Shown: positions 55,575-64,000 of the stretch, piece after piece
Layout of the letters: the number at the start of each line of letters is the position of its first letter
Position numbering within the stretch: position 1 is the stretch's first letter
Source of the DNA: Achatina immaculata
Taxonomy: Eukaryota; Mollusca; Gastropoda; Stylommatophora; Achatinidae
NCBI GenBank assembly: GCA_009760885.1
Contig: CM019697.1
Coordinates: 25,062,210 to 25,126,209 of the forward strand
Direction: 5' to 3'
DNA length: 64,000 nt
The notes under the pieces: model-generated
What the model was told of the DNA's origin: nothing
Seen by the model: the letters and a program-made list of their open reading frames with translations, nothing else
The model's database searches: none
Made by a program: the position numbers and the translations under genes

Positions 55575-57431
55575 GACAGGAAAACAAAGAGTCAGTCCAC
55601 AAAAAAAAAATCACTGAGAAAAAACAGAACAATGCAAAGCAAATCTGTGGAGAAAGAAAAAAAAAATACATAGGTTGCTCAGAAAAATACGTTGGTTGTC
55701 ACAACAGCTGCAACCTTCATATGCTGAATATGTGAGACGTCACAACAGCTAACACCTTCACATCTTGAATATGTGAGACGTCACAACAGCTAAAACCTTT
55801 ATATGCTGAATATGTGAGACATCACAACAGCTGCAACCTTTATATGCTAAATATGTGAGACGTCACAACAGCTAAAACCTTCATATGCTGAATATGTGAG
55901 ACGTCACAACAGCTAAAACCTTTATATGCTGAATATGTGAGACGTCACAACAGCTAAAACCTTTATATGCTGAATATATGAGACGTCATAACAGCTAAAA
56001 CCTTTATATGCTAAATATGTGAGACGTCACAACAGCTAAAACCTTTATATGCTGAATATGTGAGACGTCACAAGAGTTACAACCTTCATATGCTGAATAT
56101 GTGAGACGTCACAACAGCTACAGCCTTCATATGCTGAATAGTGAGACGTCACAACAGCTAAAACCTTCATATGCTGAATATGTGAGACGTCACAACAGCT
56201 AAAACCTTTATATGCTAAATATGTGAGACGTCACAACAGCTAAAACCTTTATATGCTGAATATGTGAGACGTCACAAGAGCTAAAACCTTTATATGCTGA
56301 ATATGTGAGACGTCACAACAGCTAAAACCTTTATATGCTAAATATGTGAGACGTCACAACAGCTAAAACCTTTATATGCTGAATATGTGAGACGTCACAA
56401 GAGTTACAACCTTCACATGCTGATTTTGGGAGGAAAACTGGATAGAAAAGAAAGTTAATTAAAACGGTGAAAGAAAACTCATCTCTCCTTGGGTAAGAGG
56501 AACGGAGACTGTGGACGTTGAAGACGGAGGAAGGGGAAACAACCTGCCAACATAATTACTTTCTGGGAAAAAAATGAGAGAAAGGACAGAAAAACTGGAG
56601 GAAGAAGAAACTGGGAAAATGCAACATCGGAAAAGATGTGTCAGTGCTCACGTTAATGGAAACAATCTGTTACCCCGATGTGTAGAAGAATATAATCAAC
56701 CTAGTCGTTCAAAATAGTGCTTTATGATTGTGGTGATGGTAATGATGATTATAAAAATGATTATAATGGTGATTTTAATGACGATCATTCTTATGAAACA
56801 AACATGAATGCTATGATATACTCAGAATATCTCAGGAATTTGATATGGTATAAATCTGGGCTGATACGTAGCTTTAAGAATCCCTAGCAAGCTGTAGTCT
56901 CCCCTGAGTGTACGGTCGTGCAATGTGAGAAGTTGAAAACGAGTGCTCATCAGTCAGGTTTCCTGTGTGAGTTTGAACTTCAGAACTTAAGAGAGACAAA
57001 CAGGAAGGAAAAATAAACGTAAGTAAGGTCTCGTGTTTCTGGGCTGGGATCTGTAGGTCACGTCTCTCAGTGTCGACATATCTCAAGCCTGTTCTGTGGA
57101 AGCTAGCAAGGGTGGATCTATTTACTGACAAAAGACAGCACTTCATCACCACGTGTCCGCTGTCATCTCCGTCAGAGGAAACATCTCAGAGAAGAAAGTA
57201 GCCAAGTAAGTAAGGACAAGATGAAGTGTATGCGCCATAAATTCTTGCCACTCGTATCTTTGGTAAAAAACAAAGTTGTCATTGTTAAGTGTCATAGCGT
57301 CTCATGTCAATGTTTTATTTTGTTTATTTGTTTGTTTTTTGTTTGTTTGTTTTTCTTTCAGCTAGGTAAATGGCGCAGTTTAAATGCATTTTTATATCTG
57401 TTAAAACATTAAAGTTTATAATTCATTAGAT
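55575..57431. repeat. Large tandem duplication, copy 1
   Basis: A 1.86-kb segment from GACAGGAAAACAAAGAGTC to TAATTCATTAGAT, repeated directly at 57432-59097 with very high identity. It includes a 41-bp array and about 1 kb of non-repetitive sequence (56426-57431) in which I recognise no gene. Confidence 0.95.
55730..56425. repeat. 41-bp minisatellite with GACGTCAC, copy 1, about 17 units
   Basis: Units contain ATGTGAGACGTCACAACAGC and TAAAACCTTTATATGCTGAA. Each unit carries a CGTCA half-site. Confidence 0.95.
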
Positions 57432-59097
57432 GACAGGAAAACAAAGAGTCAGTCCACAAAAAAAAAATCACTGAGAAAAAACAGAACAATGCAAAGCAAA
57501 TCTGTGGAGAAAGAAAAAAAATACATAGGTTGCTCAGAAAAATACGTTGGTTGTCACAACAGCTGCAACCTTCATATGCTGAATATGTGAGACGTCACAA
57601 CAGCTAACACCTTCACATCTTGAATATGTGAGACGTCACAACAGCTAAAACCTTTATATGCTGAATATGTGAGACATCACAACAGCTGCAACCTTTATAT
57701 GCTAAATATGTGAGACGTCACAACAGCTAAAACCTTTATATGCTGAATATGTGAGACGTCACAACAGCTAAAACCTTTATATGCTGAATATGTGAGACGT
57801 CACAACAGCTAAAACCTTTATATGCTGAATATATGAGACGTCATAACAGCTAAAACCTTTATATGCTAAATATGTGAGACGTCACAACAGCTAAAACCTT
57901 TATATGCTGAATATGTGAGACGTCACAAGAGTTACAACCTTCATATGCTGAATATGTGAGACGTCACAACAGCTACAGCCTTCATATGCTGAATATGTGA
58001 TACGTCACAACAGCTAAAACCTTCATATGCTGAATATGTGAGACGTCACAAGAGTTACAACCTTCACATGCTGATTTTGGGAGGAAAACTGGATAGAAAA
58101 GAAAGTTAATTAAAACAGTGAAAGAAAACTCATCTCTCCTTGGGAAAGAGGAACGGAGACTGTGGACGTTGAAGACGGAGGAAGGGGAAACAACCTGCCA
58201 ACATAATTACTTTCTGGGGAAAAAAATGAGAGAAAGGACAGAAAAACTGGAGGAAGAAGAAACTGGGAAAATGCAACATCGGAAAAGATGTGTCAGTGCT
58301 CACGTTAATGGAAACAATCAGTTACCCCGATGTGTAGAAGAGTATAATTAACCTAGGCGTTCAAAATAGTGCTTTATGATTGTGGTGATGGTAATGATGA
58401 TTATAAAAATGGTTATAATGATGATTTTAATGACGATCATTCTTATGGAACAAACATGAATGCTATGATATACTCAGAATATCTCAGGAATTTGATATGG
58501 TATAAATCTGGGCTGATATGTAGCTTTAAGAATCCCTAGCAAGCTGTAGTCTCCCCTGAATGTAGGGCCAGGCCTGTATGGTCATGCAATGTGAGAAGTT
58601 GAAAACGAGTGCTCATCAGTCAGGTTTCCTGTGTGAGTTTGAACTTCAGAACTTAAGAGAGACAAACAGGAAGGAAAAATAAACGTAAGTAAGGTCTCGT
58701 GTTTCTGGGCTGGGATCTGTAGGTCACGTCTCTCAGTGTCGACATATCTCAAGCCTGTTCTGTGGAAGCTAGCAAGGGTGGATCTATTTACTGACAAAAG
58801 ACAGCACTTCATCACCACGTGTCCGCTGTCATCTCCGTCAGACAAAACACATCAGAGAAGAAAGTAGCCAAGTAAAGAAGGACAAGATGAAGTGTATGCG
58901 CCATAAATTCTTGCCACTCGTATCTTTGGTAAAAAACAAAATTGTCAGTGTTAAGTGTCATAGCGTCTCATGTCAATGTTTTATTTTGTTTATTTGTTTG
59001 TTTTTTGTTTGTTTGTTTTTCTTTCAGCTAGGTAAATGGCGCAGTTTAAATACACTTTTATATCTGTTAAAACATTAAAGTTTATAATTCATTAGAT
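57432..59097. repeat. Large tandem duplication, copy 2
   Basis: Starts directly at the end of copy 1. Shorter because its 41-bp array has fewer units. It also carries a 14-bp insertion near 58565. A 77-codon frame (58118-58351) is open here but stopped in copy 1, which argues against coding function. Confidence 0.95.
57555..58070. repeat. 41-bp minisatellite with GACGTCAC, copy 2, about 12-13 units
   Basis: Same units in nearly the same variant order as copy 1, minus a block of units in the second half. Confidence 0.95.
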
Positions 59098-59334
59098 GAG
59101 TTATAATTTAATTTATTAAATAATAACAGTAATAATAATAATAATAATAATGATAAAAAATTTTGCACACTTTCTACAGGACGAATAAATCAAGAAAGGT
59201 AGAAAAAAAAGCAGAACAGGTGAAGGAAGTTGGACATAAATTAAATTCTGTAAATATTAACTTCAAGGGCAGAGAAGAAACTTTCTAAACTTGGAAATAG
59301 GACATCTCCCCGCATACACATGCCCTCACTCCAG

Positions 59335-60603
59335 CAGACTCTCTCTCACACACACTCTCTCTCACACACACATTCTCTCTCACACACACTCTCTCTCACA
59401 CACTCACTCTGTCACACAACTCTCTCACACACTCTCTCACACAATCTCTCACATACACTCACACATACACTCACACACTCTCTCACACGCTCACACACAC
59501 TCTCACACAGGGTAGAATGTCAGACGGGCTTGCGTGCCCAATTCTTAACCCTTTTGAAATAAAGATCAATCAATCAATCTCTCTCACAATTCTCTCTCAC
59601 ACACTCTCTCTCACACACTCTCATACACACACTCTCTCTCACACACTATCTCACACACTCTCTCACACAATCTCTCACATACACTCACACATACACTCAC
59701 ACACTCTCTCACACGCTCACACACACTCTCACACACACACTCTCTCTCACACTCGCACTCACACTCACACACACACTCACACACACATTCATACACACAC
59801 TCATACACACTCTCACACACACTCTCTCTCACACTCGCACTCACACTCACACACACACTCACACACTCTCATACACACACTCTCTCTCACACACACATTC
59901 TCTCTCACACACACATTCTCTCTCACACACTCTCTCTCACACTCTCACACACACTCTCTCTCTCACACACATTCTCTCTCACACACACTCTCTCTCACAC
60001 ACTCTCACACACACACTCTCTCTCACACACATTCTCTTTCACATACACTCACTCTCTTCCACACACTCTGTCACACACACTCACTCTGTCACACACACTC
60101 ACTCTGTCACACACACTCACTCTCTCTCACACACTCTCTCACACACATTCACTCTCTCACACACACTCACTCTGTCACACACATTCACTCTCTCACACAC
60201 ACTCACTCTCTCACACACTCTCTCACACACATTCACTCTCTCACACACACTCACTCTGTCACACAACTCTCTCACACATACTCACTCTCACACACATTCA
60301 CTCTCACACACTCACTCTCTCACACACTATCTCACACACTCTCTCACACAATCTCTCACATACACTCACACATACACTCACACACTCTCTCACACGCTCA
60401 CACACACTCTCACACACACACTCTCTCTCACACTCGCACTCACACTCACACACACACTCACACACATTCATACACACACTCATACACACTCTCACACACA
60501 CACTCTCTCTCACACTCGCACTCACACTCACACACACACTCACACACATTCATACACACACTCATACACACATATTCACACACACACACTCACACACAAC
60601 ACA
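59335..60603. repeat. G-poor compound array of CACACTCTCTC-type units
   Basis: About 1.27 kb of CACACA and CTCTCT blocks, with a motif containing ACACGCTCACACAC recurring near 59485, 59712 and 60395. Open frames on both strands (up to 364 codons) are compositional. A unique 67-bp insert lies at 59514-59580. Confidence 0.95.
59514..59580 (+). mobile_element. Possible retroposon 3' end fragment in the array
   Basis: Unique sequence GTAGAATGTCAGACGGGC... ending AAATAAAGATCAATCAATC. An AATAAA followed by an (ATCA)n tail looks like the 3' end of a short retroposon. The head is missing or cannot be recognised. Confidence 0.4.
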
Positions 60604-60659
60604 TAGATTAGACTGATTACACAAAACCTTACAGACGTTCTCAAACTTTCTTCAATCAC

Positions 60660-60791
60660 GATGCGTGTCATGCACGGTGTCCAGAAATTGTGATGCCCCG
60701 GAATCACGGTGTCCAGAAATCGTGTGCCCCAAATTCACGGTGTCCAGAAATTGTGATGCCCCGAATTCATGGTGTTCAGAAATCGTGATGC
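60660..60791. repeat. About 32-bp tandem repeat (CACGGTGTCCAGAAATCGTG), left part
   Basis: Four units with GATGCCCCGAATT spacers. Continues at 62621-62680 after the LTR-like insertion. Confidence 0.9.
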
Positions 60792-61045
60792 TGTGGACGA
60801 GCGCTCGTGGCTCAGAATGACACGAGCGAGCTGCGTCCACACCCACGCATGATGTGCACTTTATAAGGAGGAAAGCGGGCGGACAAAAAAAGATCAATAA
60901 GGATAAGATTGAGATGAGTACAGGCATAGCGGGGCTAGACCGATCTCGGCCTCTGTCGCCCTGATATTGTTGTGTTACGTATATATATGGATATGCATTG
61001 TATTCATGATGAATCACGCTATTAATTCATGTGAGTTTCATGTCG

Positions 61046-61077
<32 letters not shown>

Positions 61078-61079
<2 letters not shown>

Positions 61080-61121
61080 CTATCTATCTATTATATATAT
61101 ATATATAATAGATAGATAGCT
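61078..61121. repeat. Perfect 44-bp AT-rich palindrome
   Basis: AGCTATCTATCTATTATA and its exact complement meet at a central (TA)n core, next to a separate (TA)n run at 61049-61077. It can form a cruciform. Located inside the LTR-like insertion. Confidence 0.9.
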
Positions 61122-61637
61122 AGATATACATATTTATGATTCCTGATGATGCACATTCTCTTGCATAGCATGGGTGATGCCTTAATGCTGGTATTGTTAT
61201 GAGAAATTCGTGTAGCTGTGGAGATAATGATATTTGTGATTCATATGATTAATGTTCTCTTGAATACCACGGGTGGTGCCATCAGGCTTGGCCTTCATGT
61301 GAACTTCCCGAAGCGGTGGATATATGTATTAGTGCATGAGCACATTTGAACTAATAAACTGAGATGTAGTATTAGTGTGTTGACACATTATTTGAACTTC
61401 ATGAGCTGGAAGGGAACATAGTGCGTGAGCACATATTTGATCTTTATTGAACTGAGGAGTAACAGTACGACAGCACACTTGGATTTCATGTATTGAAGAA
61501 GTGAGATTATTAGTGCGATAGCACCAGTGAATTTGTGTATGAATTGGTGAGTGACAGGGCAGGGCGGCTGCATGAAAATAGTGTGTGCACGGTTTGGAGT
61601 AATAGATTGTGTACTGGGATGAGGGGTTTGAGAACAG

Positions 61638-61949
61638 TCATTCATTTGCATGTCCCTTGCGGAACTTTGCCTCCCTAACAGCACTCCTGTAGGCCTCTCG
61701 GTTGTGAGCAAGATAGCCTGCTGCTGATGCATCCATTTGCAGATCGTCAACGATGTCTTGTAGCCATCTTCGTTTTGGTCTTCCTCTTTTTCTTTTCCCC
61801 ATTATGTATCCTTCCAAGACGGCCTTCTCTAGATTATCATGACGTTTAATGTGTCCAAAATATTTAAGTTTTCTCTCTTTAATCCTCTTTACTAGCCAGC
61901 CTTTTTCAATATTAAGTTCTTGTAGTTCTTGTACTTCAATATGTAGTTC
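61638..61949 (-). mobile_element. RTE-type LINE, family A copy 3, 3' end only
   Basis: A 312-bp fragment nearly identical to the 3' end of the copy at 23575-24853, with the short ATTCATT tail, flanked by a perfect 10-bp duplication TTGAGAACAG (61628-61637 and 61950-61959). The high-coordinate end holds a short internal repeat (TTCTTGTA, CAATATGTAG). Confidence 0.85.
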
Positions 61950-62138
61950 TTGAGAACAGTAGCCACGGTTATTTTAGTTACATTAGCTAATGAATATTGC
62001 ATTGATTGACATTATGCCTGCAATATGTTTTTATGACATGTGTTGATGTTCTGTGAATGTATGTCTTGTGATTACCATTGATCCACGTTGTTGACTAAAT
62101 AAAACGTTAGTGTATTTGTATATATGACTTGATAATGT

Positions 62139-62411
62139 CTATATCATGTTGTGGTAATGACAAAAAGATAAGAGAGAGACAATGTACTTTCATAGGACAT
62201 GCAATGAGAAGAGGGGGCATTGAAAATATTATAACAAAAGGAAAAACAGAAGGAAGAAGATCAAGAGGAAGACCAAGAGAAATGATACTGGACAGTCTGA
62301 CGGGATGGTGGGAGAGGAGATCACTAACTGAGCTGATGGCCTGCATGAAGGATCGTGTACTCTGGAGAAGCATAATAGCCAACGCCAGTCGGCACGGCAC
62401 ATGATGATGAT
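62139..62411 (+). mobile_element. RTE-type LINE, family B copy, 3' end only
   Basis: The plus strand reads IRERQCTFIGHAMRRGGIEN, EGRRSRGRPREMILDSLTGW and MKDRVLWRSIIANASRHGT, matching the LINE B C-terminus at 31.6 kb, followed by an (ATG)n tail. GATAATGT occurs at both ends (62131 and 62412), a possible short target duplication. Confidence 0.8.
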
Positions 62412-62620
62412 GATAATGTATGTGATATATATTTAACCTGATGCCCAGCTGGCATATAGTGTCCCTTGGAGGGGAGAATCCTGGGTTGGCAGTCATTGCT
62501 TGGGGAATCCTGGCCACGCAGTGCGGAAGTACAGGGCAAGAGAGTGCCTTAACAGCTGTGATTAACCAAATTCTTAAATATTATATATAATACATGCAGA
62601 TTGCACAGACAAAGTCTACA

Positions 62621-62690
62621 ATGCACCGAATTCACGGTGCCCAGAAATCGTGGTGCCCAGAATTAACGATGCCATTAATCCGACAGAATA
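62621..62690. repeat. About 32-bp tandem repeat, remainder after the LTR insertion
   Basis: Two units with ACCGAATTCACGGTGCCCAG, in phase with the array ending at 60791. Confidence 0.85.
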
Positions 62691-62804
62691 TTTAATTTTC
62701 GTTTATTGAAGAGTTGGAAAAAATATTCATGTCATAAAAACGTAATATGAATTGATGCTCTACTATTCTGGTAGTGGATTGAAAAAAACAATATTTCAGT
62801 CCTA

Positions 62805-63475
62805 AATACTACAGTTACATGCTGATACTACAATTACTGATACTGCAATTACTTACTGATACTACAGTTACTTGTTGATACTACAAGTACTTGCTGATAC
62901 TACAGTTACTAATACTACAGTTACTTGCTGATACTACAGTTACTAATACTACAGTTACTTGCTGATACTACAGTTACTAATACTACAGTTACTTGCTGAT
63001 ACTACAGTTACTAATACTACAGTTACTTGCTGATGCTACAATTACTTGCCGATACTACAGTTACGTACTGATACTACAATTACTTGCTGATACTACAGTT
63101 AATTGCTGATACTACAATTACTTGCTGATAGTACAGTTACTTGCTGATACTACAGTTACTTGCTGATACTACAGTTACTTGCCGATACTACAGTTACGTA
63201 CTGATACTACAATTACTTGCTGATACTACAGTTACTTGCTGATACTACAGTTACTTGCTGATACTACAATTACTTGCTGATACTACAGTTACTGATAGTA
63301 CAGTTACTTGCTGATACTACAATTACTTGCTGATACTACAGTTACTGATAGTACAGTTACTTGCTGATACTACAATTACTTGCTGATACTACAGTTACTG
63401 ATAGTACAGTTACTTGCTGATACTACAATTACTTGCCGATACTACAGTTACGTACTGATACTACAGTTACTTGAT
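62805..63475. repeat. 12-19 bp minisatellite CTGATACTACAGTTACTTG
   Basis: About 38 units, mixing a full 19-bp unit with a shortened form (TACTAATACTACAGT or TACTGATAGTACAGT). Several blocks of 4-6 units are themselves repeated. Confidence 0.95.
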
Positions 63476-64000
63476 GTTAGGTTGTGTTTGTCTTCTGGGC
63501 ACTGTACAATATTTCAAAATTTTAAATCACGCTGGACACCGCCATCTTTGTTTCCTGTTCCACATTTATTTCCACTTTCATCACAACAGCCACAAAAACT
63601 CATTTCCCTTGAGGTTTGCGTTCCAAACAGAACTGCAGTTCTCAGAACTTCAGCACTTAAAAGCCAACACTCATCTATTTTTGATATTGAAAACCCAGTT
63701 CTATGCTGCCAAAATTTGTTTTTAAAATCTTGTCACAAACACACACACACATACACATTAAGGATGTATCTCTGCAGGGAGAAATTTAGATCGGGTCTTA
63801 TTTTTGGATGTGCCTCGCAAACTTTTCTATGTCTTCATGCAAGTGTGTTTTTCGATCCATTTTTCAGGCTGTATTTATGTAGAACATCTTTGTCGTCACT
63901 TCTGTCAGTGAAATACGCTCTGCATTTTTGTCCATATCTCATTCAATGTTTCCCATCTTTCAGTTCCAGTCTTTATGGTCTATACCTTCCATGTTAGGCT
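63476..64000. other. Single-copy sequence at the window edge
   Basis: A plus frame remains open from inside the array to 63997 (about 170 codons beyond the repeat) with no stop, which is mildly unusual for AT-rich DNA. The composition is Ser/Leu/Phe/Cys-rich without a motif I recognise. A short (CA)n lies near 63739. It could be the edge of a gene or transposon lying outside the window. Confidence 0.35.

Larger units (their letters stand above)
60792..62620. mobile_element. Probable LTR insertion (TG...CA, 4-bp ATGC duplication) with nested LINE tails
   Basis: The insert begins TGTGGACGAGCGCTCG and ends AAGTCTACA, flanked by ATGC at 60788-60791 and 62621-62624. Removing it with one ATGC rejoins GTGATGC with ACCGAATTCACGGTG, restoring the flanking repeat unit. 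TATAAGG at 60862 and AATAAAAC near 62099 could be the promoter and poly(A) signals of an LTR. Two LINE fragments (61638-61949 and 62139-62411) lie inside as later insertions, so the LTR itself was about 1.25 kb. No gag-pol is seen, so it is probably a solo LTR. Confidence 0.6.

Noticed and set aside
58118..58351. 77-codon frame in the second duplication copy
   Set aside because: The first copy carries a stop in the same frame despite near identity, which argues against a conserved protein.
59517..60611. 364-codon frame rich in Ser/His/Thr/Leu
   Set aside because: Produced by CACACTCTCT repeats; the opposite strand is equally open, so composition explains it.
63380..63997. 205-codon frame at the window edge
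   Set aside because: It starts inside a minisatellite and shows no recognisable domain; only noted as an unusually long open stretch, not called as a gene.

Overview
This window is animal (metazoan) nuclear DNA, probably from an invertebrate. It is AT-rich, its only protein-coding signal is exons joined by GT...AG introns, and it carries Penelope-like, RTE-type LINE, mariner and LTR-type mobile elements. There are no bacterial operons, ribosome binding sites or CRISPR arrays. The species cannot be read from the sequence. Mollusc- or arthropod-like genomes would fit this mix of RTE LINEs and GIY-YIG Penelope elements, but that is inference.

Layout. 1-13 kb: the 3' end of one plus-strand gene, seen as three phase-compatible exons (349-465, 7145-7356, 12544-12612). 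They encode an acidic segment, one transmembrane helix and a short cytoplasmic tail with an acidic dileucine signal. Its first visible intron holds a compound Penelope-like element (825-5381) bounded by a 14-bp target duplication. Its second holds minisatellites, including a 2.4-kb array lodged between two arrays of a related repeat. A broken mariner element (13066-14022, TA duplication) lies just behind the 3' UTR and supplies the first canonical AATAAA after the stop codon. 14-31 kb: minisatellites, an RNase H remnant, a 5'-truncated RTE LINE (family A, 23575-24853), a 1-kb T-poor array, and a 37-bp satellite interrupted by a solo LTR (29448-30634). 31-37 kb: a near full-length but decayed RTE/BovB-like LINE (family B, minus strand) inserted in a minisatellite and itself interrupted by a plus-strand LINE (family C, 32455-34734). 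37-52 kb: more arrays and a second family A LINE (about 41378-44360) interrupted by a third LINE type (family D, 42288-42965). A 1.5-kb array repeats a poly(A)-site-like module about 35 times, and there is a GC-rich patch with a weak first-exon candidate. 52-64 kb: a LINE 3' end, several arrays, a 1.7-1.9 kb tandem duplication, a 1.3-kb CA/CT array, and a second LTR-like insertion (60792-62620) carrying two younger LINE tails.

How it fits together. Apart from the gene tail and two tentative exons there is little evidence of host coding capacity. The dominant feature is roughly fifty tandem arrays with unit lengths from 2 to 66 bp. At least four insertions split an array so that the repeat unit is restored when the insertion and its target duplication are removed. 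This gives relative ages (array, then LTR or LINE, then nested LINE) and suggests that arrays are common landing sites. All element families were assigned by recognising motifs by eye; no database search was possible.
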